From contig JAKATW010000141.1 in NCBI GenBank assembly GCA_021827945.1, positions 1-45,957 on the forward strand: DNA of 45,957 bases. Reading direction: 5' to 3'. The stretch comes from Thermoplasmata archaeon (GTDB lineage Archaea; Thermoplasmatota; Thermoplasmata; Thermoplasmatales; GCA-001856825). Of this stretch, positions 1-9,221 are shown one piece after another; the first letter of the stretch is position 1, and each line of letters starts with the position of its first letter. The notes beneath the pieces were generated by a model, which saw nothing but the letters and a program-made list of their open reading frames with translations, had not been told where the DNA came from and ran no database searches. The translations under genes were made by a program, and so were the position numbers.

Positions 1-1125
1 GATCTCCAGAGTTCCCGGGAAACCAGCCAGAGAGAGAAGCAGGATTGCGAAAGAGATAGCAAACGCTGGATTCCTCTTCCACATTCCTGAGAAGTTCTCG
101 ATGTCATAGTTACCCATGCTATCCATTGCAAGGAAGGAGCCAGCCTTCATGAATCCATATGCGAGCGCATACATGAAGAGGCTTATCACTGCAAGGTTGA
201 TCGCTCCGGTCCCCGCCACGAGGAAGACCACCGAAAGATATCCTGCCTGTGCGATCGAAGAATAGGCCAGCATCCTCTTTACGTTGTTTTGAGATATGGC
301 CACAACGTTTCCGAAAGTCATTGTGAGGATCGCGATAATTGCGAATATTATCTTGAGGTAGTTGAAGAAGAGGGGTGAGGTGAAGAGTACGTTGAAGAGT
401 ACTATGAGCGTCATGATCTTTGAACTAGTGCTCAGGTATGAGGAGACGGGGTTGGAAGTTCCAGTATAGGTATCTATGGCCCACCCATGTAGGGGGAATA
501 TTGCAAGCTTGAAGCCGAACCCAAATACCAGGAGCCCCATCGCAAGGAAGTAGATGCTGTGGAAGGTGGGGACAGCCGCCAGTGATAGGCTTCCCGTCGA
601 TATGTAGTAGAGCGAGATTCCGAAGATTATGAGCCCCGTTGAGAAGGCTCCTATGACGAAGTACTTGATTGCAGCTTCGAGCTCACTGTCGGATTTTCCA
701 TAGGCCGCGAGGATGTAAGTCGGGATTGACACTCCCTCGAATGCGACAAATATGAAGAGAAGGTTGTACGATGTAATGGCAAGAAGCATGAATCCCAGAG
801 ATACAAGAAAGATGAAGACCATCAATCCAGGCTTCCTGTTAAGAGGAGTCTTGGCCATCCCTATCAGGGATAGAATTCCGGGTACAAGTATCGCTATAAA
901 GAACAATTTTGAGAATCCAGATATGTAGACGGAACTGCCTGCGATCGACACTCCGTTATAGCTCTGCAGGAGTGTCAGAACGAGGGATGCAGCTGCAAAT
1001 ACAGCTCCCAGAGTCACCATCACGGATCTCTTCTCGGTGACCAGGCTGGCAAACAATACAGCGAACGCTCCGATGAACAGAATAAACACGTTCCAGAGGT
1101 AGTCATAGGTCCCAAATGTTATCAT
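1..1125 (-). CDS. nuoN: NADH-quinone oxidoreductase subunit N (3' end cut by window)
   Basis: Open minus-strand frame running off the left edge, so absent from the ORF track. It starts MITFGTYDYLW and shows repeated hydrophobic helices plus antiporter-family motifs such as KLAIFPLHGWAIDTY and KRMLAYSSIAQAGY, which mark the Mrp-antiporter-like proton-pumping subunits of complex I. The last gene of the nuo operon in this window; its ATG shares one base with the nuoM stop (TGATG), indicating translational coupling. About 375 codons are visible; full-length NuoN is usually 450-500, so the C-terminal helices lie outside. Order after nuoL-nuoM and sequence type make NuoN the clear choice over L or M. 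Confidence 0.93.
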   Translation of the reverse strand, partial: MITFGTYDYLWNVFILFIGAFAVLFASLVTEKRSVMVTLGAVFAAASLVLTLLQSYNGVSIAGSSVYISGFSKLFFIAILVPGILSLIGMAKTPLNRKPGLMVFIFLVSLGFMLLAITSYNLLFIFVAFEGVSIPTYILAAYGKSDSELEAAIKYFVIGAFSTGLIIFGISLYYISTGSLSLAAVPTFHSIYFLAMGLLVFGFGFKLAIFPLHGWAIDTYTGTSNPVSSYLSTSSKIMTLIVLFNVLFTSPLFFNYLKIIFAIIAILTMTFGNVVAISQNNVKRMLAYSSIAQAGYLSVVFLVAGTGAINLAVISLFMYALAYGFMKAGSFLAMDSMGNYDIENFSGMWKRNPAFAISFAILLLSLAGFPGTLEI

Positions 1126-2576
1126 CAGTGTATCCCTCCCAGGAATGGCATAAGGTAAATGTTGAATGTGTGGAATAACAGTGCAGGATAGATACCAAGT
1201 AGGAATATAATTGCAAGAGGTAGAATAGCGACTAGGAGATCCTCTTTCTTCGCTTTTATGTCCCCAAGGAATTCATTGTAAGGGCCGAATATCGTCCTCT
1301 GCAGAGCAAACACGTGGTAAGATGCAGTCAGAACGACTCCTATCAGTACGAATATCAGATAATATTTCAGGACTGCATAGCTTCCAAGGAGTATGGATAT
1401 CTCCCCTACAAATCCTGAGAAACCTGGTATTGCAACAGAAGCGAGGAACGCAGTCAGGATGAAGAACGAGAGGACGGGTAGCTTTCTTGCAAGTCCACCG
1501 AGGGATGGTATCTGCCTGGTCCCTGTTGCCTTCTCCAGTGTATCTACGAGAGCAAAAACCATCGCTATGATTATTCCGTGAGATATGAGCTGGAATACGG
1601 CTCCGTAGTAGAGTAACTGGGACGCTAGCGGATTCGATCCATTGAGGTAAAGGAAGCCTCCCACGGCTATCGTTATGAACGACATATGGCCGATGCTCGC
1701 GTAACTCATCATTCGTTTGAGGTCCTTCTGATAGAGTGCGACCAGGGCGGAGTAGATCAGTGAGAATACTCCCAGGGCCATCAGTGCAATCGGAACTGCA
1801 GTACTTCCCGCAAAAGAAGATGCCATGAATATCGGTGAGAATATGACAAGCAGTCCAAAGGCACCCATCTTTGAGAGGAGTGCCGATATGAACACGGTAC
1901 CTTCGGAAGGAGCCTCAACGTAAGCATCAGGTAACCAGGAGTGGAGCGGTATAGTTGGAAGTTTTATCAGGAATGCGAAGAGGAAGCCGAATATTATGAA
2001 CGATTGGTAGGCCATAGGAATGGCGTTGATGCCAGAAATCAGAGTGGCCATGGAGAAATTGGATGCACCTTCAGTGAAGTACATCGTGAATATCGCAAGG
2101 AGCATGAAGACCGAACCAACGTGGGTGTAGATGAAGAACTTCATTGCTGCATAGTTCTTGTTACTTCCTCCCCAGATCCCTATCGCGAAAAATGAGGGGA
2201 TGAGTACCATTTCCCAGAATATGTAGAACAGTATGAAGTCACGCGTAGTGAATATACCTATTAGGGAAAACAACAGGAACTGGAGCAGGACAAAGAAACC
2301 TGGTGAGCTTGAGTACCTGAGTGATACAAATACCCCGATGAAGGATATGAGTATCAAGAGTACAGAACTCACGAAGTTAAGCTGGAATGAAAGAGTCAGT
2401 ATTGACAGAGACCCATAATCGAAGTTGGTCAACGTCATGTTGTTCAGGACGACGAACATGAAGACCAGGGCGGAAAAAAGCACGGTCAGATATCTTGCAA
2501 TCTTGCCCCTAGCAATTATCGACGCTACAATGACGAGCGTTAGAATCAAGAACAGGTAGCTCAGTTGGAATGTCAA
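1125..2576 (-). CDS. nuoM: NADH-quinone oxidoreductase subunit M
   Basis: 483 aa, about 14 predicted membrane helices, the normal length for NuoM. Diagnostic features are the conserved Glu in FYIFWEMVLIP (about residue 123), the lysine/proline helix KLPTIPLHSWLPDAYVEAP (about 205-223) and KRMMSYASIGHMSF (about 288). In this family these residues form the proton channel of an antiporter-like subunit. The ATG overlaps the nuoL stop by four bases (ATGA) and the stop overlaps nuoN by one, so it is mid-operon. Integral membrane subunit; pumps protons with NuoL and NuoN. Confidence 0.96.
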   Translation of the reverse strand: MTFQLSYLFLILTLVIVASIIARGKIARYLTVLFSALVFMFVVLNNMTLTNFDYGSLSILTLSFQLNFVSSVLLILISFIGVFVSLRYSSSPGFFVLLQFLLFSLIGIFTTRDFILFYIFWEMVLIPSFFAIGIWGGSNKNYAAMKFFIYTHVGSVFMLLAIFTMYFTEGASNFSMATLISGINAIPMAYQSFIIFGFLFAFLIKLPTIPLHSWLPDAYVEAPSEGTVFISALLSKMGAFGLLVIFSPIFMASSFAGSTAVPIALMALGVFSLIYSALVALYQKDLKRMMSYASIGHMSFITIAVGGFLYLNGSNPLASQLLYYGAVFQLISHGIIIAMVFALVDTLEKATGTRQIPSLGGLARKLPVLSFFILTAFLASVAIPGFSGFVGEISILLGSYAVLKYYLIFVLIGVVLTASYHVFALQRTIFGPYNEFLGDIKAKKEDLLVAILPLAIIFLLGIYPALLFHTFNIYLMPFLGGIH

Positions 2577-4444
2577 TGTATCACCCCCGCCAGTATGAAG
2601 ATCCTGAGAAGGATCAAGGCCAGAATCAGGCCTATCAATACGATGAGCGCGTACTGCCTTGCTAGACCAGTCTGAATCTTCCTGAGGACCTTTCCAGAGT
2701 TCTGGAACAGACTTCCAGAAACGTTTACCAGTCCACCGATCGCTCTTCGCTCAAAACCATCGGATACTGCTGACAGCCCGATGATTCCTCTCTCTGCGAT
2801 CACGTTCGTGAAGAACACATCGATGAAGAACTTGTTCTTTACAAGCAGATAGAAGTCCTTCGCCCCGTTTGTTACGGTCGAAGGTATAGTCGAACTCCTT
2901 CCCCAGGCATAGTATGCCGTCCCCATGCCAGCAAGCATCAGGACGACAGGAATCAGGTCAAGTGTCGTGAGAGGAGCGATTCCGAAGGCGAGTGTGACCG
3001 GGTTTCCCTCGACGAAGCTGTAGAACCCTCTCTGGAATATTCCAAAAATTATGCTGAACGCTGCGAGTACCAGAATGGGAATGAGCATTATCCACTTGGA
3101 CTCATGAGCATGTTCTGCTGCATTGCTCCTGGGTTTCCCCAGAGCGACTTTGAAGAACATCCTGAATGCATACAATGCTGTCAGGAAACCGCCGATCGCG
3201 AGAAGAGCCCACGCGAAAATAGATACACCATAGCTTGCAGTTATAATGCTATCCTTGCTGAAGAACCCGGCAAGACCCGGGAATCCGGAGAGAGCGAGTG
3301 CGCCGAAAAACATGGCAGTTACCGTTATGGGCATCTTCTTCCATAGACCACCCATCTTGTTGATGTCCCTCACATTCATTACTGCGTGGAGGATCGATCC
3401 GGCCGTAAGGAAAAGGAGGGCCTTGAAAAATGCGTGTGCTTCCAGTTGGTATATAGATAGGCCTATACTGGTTGCCCCCAGACCAAGTCCCAGGGCAGCC
3501 ACCATGTATCCTACCTGACCTATCGTGGAATATGCCAGTATCCTCTTGATATCATTGACCACCAGTCCTATCAGTCCCGAGAGGATTATTGTCACTATAC
3601 CAACATAAAGCACTACTGTCAGGGATGTTGGCGTGAAAATGGAGTAGGTCCTTGCTATCAAGTATACACCAGCGGTCACCATCGTAGCAGCATGGATGAG
3701 CGCTGAGACTGTAGTGGCTCCCTCCATCGCATCCGGTATCCAGACATGCAGCGGGAACTGTGCACTCTTTCCTATAGCTCCTCCGAACAGGAGGAGGGAA
3801 ACAATTGTCTTCTGCCAGACGAGATGAATCGAACTCAGACCGGTGACGGACAGAGCTCCACCAGAGGAGTAAAGTATTGCCGCTCCGATCCCCGCTATGA
3901 AGAAGACGTCTCCGACTCTGGTTACGATAAACGCCTTCTTTGCTGCCGAGGCAGCGTTCGGTTTATAGTACCAGAATCCTATGAGCAGGTAAGAACACAG
4001 ACCGACAAGTTCCCAGAAGATGAAGAGCATTATCAGGGAGGATGAGAGAACCAGCCCGAGCATTGATGATGTGAAGAGGACCATTTCACCGAAGAAGACG
4101 TGTCTGTTGGGGTCCTCCTTCATGTATCCCACAGAAAAGAGAATTATCAGGAATCCAACAAAGGAGACCATTAGGGCCATTATCATAGACAGGTTATCGG
4201 CATAGATTCCCAGAGGGATTATCGCAGGGAGTGAGGGTAGCCAATTAAAGCTGTACTGGATAACAGTGCCGTTGACTGTATAGGTGAAGAAGAGAAAGAG
4301 CGTGATGAGGAATGAGATGAATATCAGTGCTGAACCGAGATACATGGAGTAGTTTTTCTTGATATATCCAATTCCTATGACGAACGGAAACCCGATCAGA
4401 GGAAGTCCAAATATTAGGAAGGTCAGAATAATAGATAGATCCAT
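2573..4444 (-). CDS. nuoL: NADH-quinone oxidoreductase subunit L
   Basis: 623 aa, the largest membrane subunit of complex I. Motifs seen: MLFIFWELVGLCSYLLIGFW (conserved Glu in the fifth helix), KSAQFPLHVWIPDAMEGATTVSALIHAATMV (about 226-256) and KRILAYSTIGQVGYM (about 299). The C-terminal third (VIAERGIIGLSAVSDGFERR followed by a last hydrophobic helix) matches the lateral amphipathic helix and final TM of NuoL. Sits between nuoK (one-base gap) and nuoM (ATGA overlap). Function as a distal proton-pumping module is established for the family. Confidence 0.96.
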   Translation of the reverse strand: MDLSIILTFLIFGLPLIGFPFVIGIGYIKKNYSMYLGSALIFISFLITLFLFFTYTVNGTVIQYSFNWLPSLPAIIPLGIYADNLSMIMALMVSFVGFLIILFSVGYMKEDPNRHVFFGEMVLFTSSMLGLVLSSSLIMLFIFWELVGLCSYLLIGFWYYKPNAASAAKKAFIVTRVGDVFFIAGIGAAILYSSGGALSVTGLSSIHLVWQKTIVSLLLFGGAIGKSAQFPLHVWIPDAMEGATTVSALIHAATMVTAGVYLIARTYSIFTPTSLTVVLYVGIVTIILSGLIGLVVNDIKRILAYSTIGQVGYMVAALGLGLGATSIGLSIYQLEAHAFFKALLFLTAGSILHAVMNVRDINKMGGLWKKMPITVTAMFFGALALSGFPGLAGFFSKDSIITASYGVSIFAWALLAIGGFLTALYAFRMFFKVALGKPRSNAAEHAHESKWIMLIPILVLAAFSIIFGIFQRGFYSFVEGNPVTLAFGIAPLTTLDLIPVVLMLAGMGTAYYAWGRSSTIPSTVTNGAKDFYLLVKNKFFIDVFFTNVIAERGIIGLSAVSDGFERRAIGGLVNVSGSLFQNSGKVLRKIQTGLARQYALIVLIGLILALILLRIFILAGVIH

Positions 4445-4445
4445 T

Positions 4446-4775
4446 TTACCACCTCAACAATTTTAGGACATCAAGTCCTGCAGATCCCTTCTTCCGGAAC
4501 ACCGAGACAAATAGGGCCATGGCGACGACAGTCTCGGCAGCCGCAATGACCAGCACGAATAGGGTCATATCTGCTCCACCAGGGTTGCCGTAGTAACTAG
4601 AAGCGCCGATGAAATTGATTAGTCCAGCGTTTATCATGATCTCAACGGATATCAGTGCCTTTACGATAGTCCTTGAACTCAGGAATGAGTATATCCCGAT
4701 TGCGAGTATTGCCATAGATAGGAATTCAACCGCCCCCACATTCATAGGAGCTGAAATGATGCTTGAGAGATTCAT
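4446..4775 (-). CDS. nuoK: NADH-quinone oxidoreductase subunit K
   Basis: 109 aa with three TM helices, the normal size and topology. The buried glutamates expected of NuoK are visible in LISVEIMINAGLINFIG and in VLVIAAAETVVAMALFV. Its ATG overlaps the stop of the upstream nuoJ fragment by four bases (ATGA). The second Met (MNVGAVEF, residue 11) is a possible alternative start because homologues often have short N-termini, but the overlap favours the first. Membrane subunit between NuoJ and the antiporter-like subunits. Confidence 0.95.
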   Translation of the reverse strand: MNLSSIISAPMNVGAVEFLSMAILAIGIYSFLSSRTIVKALISVEIMINAGLINFIGASSYYGNPGGADMTLFVLVIAAAETVVAMALFVSVFRKKGSAGLDVLKLLRW

Positions 4776-5002
4776 TTGTTCTCACCCCTCTCACCCAGAT
4801 ACATTGCGCCAAGCATGGCAGCGACGAGAAGGAAAGTGACGATTTCGAATGGAAGGAGGTAGGTGGTGAACAATGACTGGGTTATTCCTGTCGCTCCGGT
4901 ATTGATGGGTATTATCCCTTGCGGGTACGCTCCAAGCTGTATGAAGGTGATCATAATTATGAAGAGGAGGACAGAGAGCACGATCGCAAACTTATTCCGC
5001 AT
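4772..5002 (-). CDS. nuoJ2: NADH-quinone oxidoreductase subunit J, C-terminal half (split gene)
   Basis: 76 aa, two TM helices: one at the N-terminus (FAIVLSVLLFIIMITFI) and one at the C-terminus (FEIVTFLLVAAMLGAMYLG). The latter matches the last helix of NuoJ with the typical FE-hh-hhhhLVAhhGA pattern. Together with the preceding 80-aa gene it makes up a normal NuoJ. Split nuoJ genes are known in haloarchaea and other archaea, so this is likely a genuine lineage feature rather than a frameshift: each part has its own ATG and the two overlap by 11 bases in different frames. Overlaps nuoK by ATGA. Confidence 0.85.
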   Translation of the reverse strand: MRNKFAIVLSVLLFIIMITFIQLGAYPQGIIPINTGATGITQSLFTTYLLPFEIVTFLLVAAMLGAMYLGERGENK

Positions 5003-5234
5003 CCTGATACCTCCTAGAAAGCATGACGGACGTCAGGATCAGCGTGATTATTGCACCTGCATATACCAGAATCTGAATAGCGGAAATGAAGAAATTCTCA
5101 AGGTAGAAGAAAATGCTAGCTACATCCACTACCAGGAACGTCAGCCACAGCGTAGAGTGCAGTAGATTCTTGCTTGAGGCGGCCAACAGAGCAGCGACGA
5201 TTGCCGCTATAGAAAGGATGTAAAAGATTATCAT
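4992..5234 (-). CDS. nuoJ1: NADH-quinone oxidoreductase subunit J, N-terminal half (split gene)
   Basis: 80 aa with three hydrophobic stretches. Contains the NuoJ signatures NLLHSTLWLTFLVVDVASIFFYLE and the pi-bulge helix IQILVYAGAIITLILTSVML, which in the family lies next to the E-channel. The C-terminal helices of NuoJ are encoded by the next gene, overlapping by 11 bases. The start overlaps the nuoI stop by four bases. Assigned confidently as the N-terminal part of NuoJ. Confidence 0.9.
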   Translation of the reverse strand: MIIFYILSIAAIVAALLAASSKNLLHSTLWLTFLVVDVASIFFYLENFFISAIQILVYAGAIITLILTSVMLSRRYQDAE

Positions 5235-5704
5235 TCTCTCCCCTCCCCCCAGAGTTCCACTTCTTTCTTTCCCAGTTGTTCGGGGGTGTATCTGGTGTTC
5301 TTTCTGATGAAATGTACTTCTTCCACTTCTGGTTCCAGCGTTATGGCCCCTGTGGGGCAGATCTCCTCGCAGAGGTTGCAGTGTATGCAGGTCGAGACAT
5401 CGACGCTAGGATATATCTCCCTCTTGTTAGGATACTTCTTTTCGTATTCCTGCTTCTTTTCGTGGTGGAAGTCGACCATCCTTATGGTGCCATTCGGGCA
5501 GATCTGTTCGCACAGTGTACAGCCAATGCAGGTATCAACGTTCAGAAAGACCCTTCCAGTTGTTCTCGATGGGTATTCAAGCTTATCCTCCGGTACCTGT
5601 CTCGTCACCTTCGGTTTGAAGCTCTCCATGAAGACAGTCCAGACTCCCTTGGCAATTCCAGCAATCCCCTGTATGGGCCCCGGAATCTTTTCATCGTCTG
5701 TCAT
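5231..5704 (-). CDS. nuoI: NADH-quinone oxidoreductase subunit I (2x[4Fe-4S])
   Basis: 157 aa. Two complete ferredoxin-type motifs are visible: CIGCTLCEQICP (Cys 59, 62, 65, 69) and CIHCNLCEEICP (Cys 106, 109, 112, 116), ligating clusters N6a and N6b that pass electrons towards NuoB. The short hydrophobic N-terminal segment (GVWTVFMESFKP) resembles the amphipathic membrane-docking helix of NuoI. Abuts nuoH and overlaps nuoJ1 by four bases. Peripheral arm subunit; no partner NuoG is encoded nearby. Confidence 0.95.
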   Translation of the reverse strand: MTDDEKIPGPIQGIAGIAKGVWTVFMESFKPKVTRQVPEDKLEYPSRTTGRVFLNVDTCIGCTLCEQICPNGTIRMVDFHHEKKQEYEKKYPNKREIYPSVDVSTCIHCNLCEEICPTGAITLEPEVEEVHFIRKNTRYTPEQLGKKEVELWGEGRE

Positions 5705-6784
5705 CTAGAACAACCCCCCGAAAAAGAGAGCGATGCATGCGCTTATCAGCAAGTTTATGACGCTCAGCGGTAGAAGGTACTTCCATCCCATCTGCAGCAG
5801 GTGGTCAATTCTGACTCTTCCGAGCGAAATCCAGATCAGAAGGAAAATGAAAATGAATACAGCCCCCTTGACTATGAGCCATATCGTGCCTGGGAAGATC
5901 GGTCCTTCCCATCCCCCGAGGTAGACAACGGCAACAACGAAGGCGGACAGGGCCATAAATCCAAAATTTCCCATGTAGAATATTCCATATCGCATTCCGC
6001 TGTACTCGGTTGAGAAACCGCTAACCAACTCGCTACCGCTCTCCGGTAGGTCGAAAGGAGGTATTGATTGCCTTCCAATCATCGCCAGGAAGAATACTAT
6101 GAATCCCAGAATCTCCGGGACTATGAAAGGAATGAATCTCTGAGCGGTCACAATGTCATTTGCGCTGTAGCTGCCTGCGAGTATGATCACAGAGATGAGT
6201 GATATCAGCATTGGGACTTCGAAGCCCATGTCCTGAGCAGCAGACCTCAATGCCCCAAAGAGTGAAAACTTGTTGTGAGATGCAAGACCTCCTATAATCT
6301 CTCCAACGGGGGCAATGGTCATGAATGCAATGAGGAAGAGGATGGTGTAGTTGAAATTGACCACCATTAGATTGAGAATGGAAACATTACCGAAGGGGAT
6401 CAGTATGAAGCCGAGAATGACTGGAGTGAATACAAGATAGGGAGCGACCCTATAGGCAGTTCTGTCTGCGGCCGTGGGAATGATGTCCTGCTTCTGAATG
6501 AGTTTGAACACATCCGCAATAAGCTGCAAAGTTCCCCACAACCCGACCCTGTTCGGTCCTATCCTATTCTGGGCATCCGCCATGTACTTCCTGAAGACAT
6601 AGATAATAATTATGACGGCTACCATGGAAAGTGCGAAAACGAGCACCACCTCCACGACAGCGACTATGAAGTACGCGATCCATAGGCCGATGGGATATCC
6701 CGCGAATGTGAAGGGAACGAAATTGATGTGGAGGAATTTCACAATCCCGTAGAGGATGCTCATTAGAAAGAAGAACAGGTTCAT
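5705..6784 (-). CDS. nuoH: NADH-quinone oxidoreductase subunit H
   Basis: 359 aa with about eight TM helices. Recognised from RKYMADAQNRIGPNRVGLWGTLQ (residues near 70-90), the glutamate-rich quinone-cavity loop GEIIGGLASHNKF and DLPESGSELVSGFSTEYSGM. These are the most conserved parts of NuoH and line the quinone tunnel between NuoB/NuoD and the membrane arm. The start overlaps the nuoD stop by four bases. Length is normal. Confidence 0.96.
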   Translation of the reverse strand: MNLFFFLMSILYGIVKFLHINFVPFTFAGYPIGLWIAYFIVAVVEVVLVFALSMVAVIIIIYVFRKYMADAQNRIGPNRVGLWGTLQLIADVFKLIQKQDIIPTAADRTAYRVAPYLVFTPVILGFILIPFGNVSILNLMVVNFNYTILFLIAFMTIAPVGEIIGGLASHNKFSLFGALRSAAQDMGFEVPMLISLISVIILAGSYSANDIVTAQRFIPFIVPEILGFIVFFLAMIGRQSIPPFDLPESGSELVSGFSTEYSGMRYGIFYMGNFGFMALSAFVVAVVYLGGWEGPIFPGTIWLIVKGAVFIFIFLLIWISLGRVRIDHLLQMGWKYLLPLSVINLLISACIALFFGGLF

Positions 6785-7887
6785 CTATCCACCTCACCAA
6801 AAACAGGGTCCATAGAGCTGACTGAGGCAGTCAGATCCGCTATCTTGTATCCCTTCAGCATGGTGGGTATCGAGGACAGGTTCGCGAAACTGGGACTCCT
6901 TATCCTGACTCTGTAGGGAATAGATGAGCCGTCACCTATCAGGTGGATTGCGAACTCCCCCTTGGGGGATTCCGTCGGTACGTACGACTCCCCTGTCGTC
7001 TTCAACCTCACGAGCATCGGCTTGGAGTATTTCTTGTTGTAGAATTCCCCTTGGGGTAATTTTTCGAGGACCTGCTTCACTATGCTTGCACTCTGCCTCA
7101 TCTCTTCAATTCTGACGAGGAATCTTGCATAGACGTCCCCCTCCGTTCTGGAAGGAATGTCGAAGTTCACCTTATCGTAGAAGAGGTACGGTGAATTCTT
7201 CCTCACGTCTCGCTTGATACCCGAGGCTCTCTGCATTGGTCCTGTGACACCATAGGAGAGTACATCATCTGCCGTCAGTTTTCCAACCCCCCTGGTCCTG
7301 CTGACGTAGATATAGCTCTTACCAAGTAACGACTGAATCTCCTCGAGCTTTGTCACGAAATCATCCGTCCATTCCTTGATCATTTCGATCGCCTTGGGTG
7401 TAACGTCGGAATATACTCCCCCTATGGCGAAATAATTGTACAGTAACCTGCTTCCTGTTATTTCATCAAAAATTCTCAGTATTCTTTCCCTCTCCCTGAA
7501 GCAGTAGAAAAAGGGGGTGAGCATTCCCATGTCCAGTCCGTGTGTTCCGAGCCAGATAAGATGAGATGCTTCCCTGTTCAACTCTACCATTAACATTCGG
7601 ATCCACTGTGCCCTCTCCGGGACCTGGGCGTCCATCAGGTTCTCGACAGCCAGTACGTACCCGAGCTCCATGTTGAGAGCTGCCACGTAGTCCAGCCTAT
7701 CGATGTATATCATTCCCTTCGGATACGCTCCCATCTCAGCTAGCTTCTCTGCATTCCTGTGGAGATAGCCAATTACAGGTTGTGCATCGACTATGATCTC
7801 GCCATCAAGTTTGACCTTGATTCTCAGCACACCGTGGGTTGATGGGTGTTGGGGCCCGAAATTGACCTCTATTACCTTGTCCTCCAT
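6781..7887 (-). CDS. nuoD: NADH-quinone oxidoreductase subunit D (49-kDa type)
   Basis: The ORF track begins at 7935, but the better start is the ATG at 7887 (MEDKVIEVNFGPQHPSTHGV, 368 aa). It is preceded by GGAGGGAT at proper spacing and lies one base after the nuoC stop; the longer form would overlap nuoC by 47 bp and adds residues atypical of NuoD. Signatures: GPQHPSTHGVLRIKVKLDGE, the loop with HRNAEKLAE, and the C-terminal SMDPVFGEVDR. NuoD is derived from the NiFe-hydrogenase large subunit and forms the quinone site with NuoB. It is separate from NuoC here, not fused. Confidence 0.95.
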   Translation of the reverse strand: MEDKVIEVNFGPQHPSTHGVLRIKVKLDGEIIVDAQPVIGYLHRNAEKLAEMGAYPKGMIYIDRLDYVAALNMELGYVLAVENLMDAQVPERAQWIRMLMVELNREASHLIWLGTHGLDMGMLTPFFYCFRERERILRIFDEITGSRLLYNYFAIGGVYSDVTPKAIEMIKEWTDDFVTKLEEIQSLLGKSYIYVSRTRGVGKLTADDVLSYGVTGPMQRASGIKRDVRKNSPYLFYDKVNFDIPSRTEGDVYARFLVRIEEMRQSASIVKQVLEKLPQGEFYNKKYSKPMLVRLKTTGESYVPTESPKGEFAIHLIGDGSSIPYRVRIRSPSFANLSSIPTMLKGYKIADLTASVSSMDPVFGEVDR

Positions 7888-7888
7888 C

Positions 7889-8344
7889 TCAGTATCCCTC
7901 CGTCTTATCGTAAGAAACTCTGTCCTCTCCATCATCGGAAAGATTTACGAACTGTTTCTTGTCCATTGGATAGTCCTTTCTCAGAGGGTGACCGATCCAT
8001 CCCTCAGCGAGGAGGATCCTCTTCAGATTAGGATGGTTCTTGAACTTGACTCCTACCAGATCCCACGTTTCCCTTTCGTGCCAGTCGGCTCCCTTCCAGA
8101 GTGACGTCACGGAATCGACTTCCTCGTTTGTCTTTGTCTTTACTATGAGACGTGCATTGTTCCCGGATGAAAGGAGGTGATATAGCACCTCGAGGTGATC
8201 CTTGTAGTCCACCCCTGTGATCATCAGCAGGGTATCGAACCCCTCCCCTTTCTTCTCTGTCAGGAAAGGGAGAATGTTTTCTTTTGAGACGTAAACGACC
8301 TTTATCCCATTCTTGGTTGTCGTCTCAGCTTCTATGGGGATCAA
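7889..8344 (-). CDS. nuoC: NADH-quinone oxidoreductase subunit C (30-kDa type)
   Basis: 151 aa. The signature [41 protein letters not shown] is unmistakable for the NuoC/FpoC/HycE-N family. Peripheral-arm structural subunit. The start overlaps the nuoB stop by four bases. The N-terminal domain is short compared with bacterial NuoC, as usual in archaea. Confidence 0.96.
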   Translation of the reverse strand: MIPIEAETTTKNGIKVVYVSKENILPFLTEKKGEGFDTLLMITGVDYKDHLEVLYHLLSSGNNARLIVKTKTNEEVDSVTSLWKGADWHERETWDLVGVKFKNHPNLKRILLAEGWIGHPLRKDYPMDKKQFVNLSDDGEDRVSYDKTEGY

Positions 8345-8799
8345 TGTTTCACCTTACCTTCGACTATCCTGTCCTGGAGCATCTTGAGCGCTTGAATCAG
8401 TGCTTCTGGCCTAGGTGGGCATCCGTAGACGTAAACATCAACTGGTACGACCTGGTCCACGCCGTCAACCACTGAATAGCCTCTAACGTAAGGGCCACCG
8501 GCAGACGCACAGGCTCCCATCGAAATGACGAATTTCGGGAATGCCATTTGATCATAGAGTCTTCTGATTCTCGGGGCCATCTTCTTTGTAACAGTCCCAG
8601 ACACTATCATCAGATCGGAATGTCTGGGGGAGTCCCTGAATATATCCGAGCCAAATCTCGCCCAGTCATAATCTGAACCCATTGCGCTCATCATCTCGAT
8701 AGCACAGCATGCGAGTCCGAATGTGAATGGCCAGAGAGATTTCCCGGTTCCCCACCTGAGTGCCTCATCCAGTGAGGTGACGAGAATATTATCCGACAC
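8341..8799 (-). CDS. nuoB: NADH-quinone oxidoreductase subunit B ([4Fe-4S] N2)
   Basis: 152 aa. The N2-cluster ligands are all visible: the tandem pair in [10 protein letters not shown] (Cys 31 and 32), [10 protein letters not shown] (Cys 97) and GCPPRPE (Cys 127). NuoB passes electrons from NuoI to quinone at the NuoD interface. Overlaps nuoA by 11 bases and nuoC by four. Length normal. Confidence 0.97.
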   Translation of the reverse strand: MSDNILVTSLDEALRWGTGKSLWPFTFGLACCAIEMMSAMGSDYDWARFGSDIFRDSPRHSDLMIVSGTVTKKMAPRIRRLYDQMAFPKFVISMGACASAGGPYVRGYSVVDGVDQVVPVDVYVYGCPPRPEALIQALKMLQDRIVEGKVKH

Positions 8800-9160
8800 T
8801 TGACCACCTCATGTATCCTTTCTTAGATGCATAGAACAGTCCGCCAAGCATGATTGCTATGAACAGAATGACATCCAGGAATATTCCAGTCCCAAGAATC
8901 TTGACAGAACCAGCCCATGGGAGTAGGAGAATGAAATCGACGTCGAAGATCACGAATGCCATTATGAAGAAGAAGTACTGCAAAGGCAAAGGAGACTGAA
9001 AATCGCCAACTGTGACCTCTCCGCATTCGTAGCTGTCGTGCGTGTATCTTCCGTACGACTTTGGGGAAAAGTGATGTGCCGTTCCGAGCAGTATTGCTAT
9101 AATTATAGGTACTATAACGACTGCCAGAGCAAGGGCAGCCAATTCAGGGGTCATGCTCAT
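8789..9160 (-). CDS. nuoA: NADH-quinone oxidoreductase subunit A
   Basis: 123 aa with three TM helices. Recognised by the loop [40 protein letters not shown], the conserved region of NuoA (ND3) including the acidic FDVDFILL helix. Two in-frame ATGs lie six bases apart. A TATA-like element about 26 bp upstream of the first suggests a leaderless start at 9160, while GGAAGG spaces better to the second (9154). First gene of the nuo operon. Confidence 0.94.
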   Translation of the reverse strand: MSMTPELAALALAVVIVPIIIAILLGTAHHFSPKSYGRYTHDSYECGEVTVGDFQSPLPLQYFFFIMAFVIFDVDFILLLPWAGSVKILGTGIFLDVILFIAIMLGGLFYASKKGYMRWSSVG

Positions 9161-9180
9161 CCTTCCTTTAGTGATTTATC

Positions 9181-9191
9181 AAATTTATAAT
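9181..9191 (-). promoter_or_regulatory. Candidate TATA box of the nuo operon
   Basis: Minus-strand TTATAAATT centred about 26 bp before the nuoA ATG, in the 61-bp gap after sdhB. The spacing is that expected for archaeal TBP/TFB promoters with leaderless transcripts. It suggests nuo can be transcribed independently of the upstream sdh operon. Read from sequence only. Confidence 0.5.
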
Positions 9192-9221
9192 TTGTTTTGT
9201 CTGTACTTGAAGTTTGGAACA

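Noticed and set aside
5276-5773. 165-aa plus-strand ORF over nuoI
   Set aside because: Shadow of nuoI, whose eight cluster cysteines are read on the minus strand.
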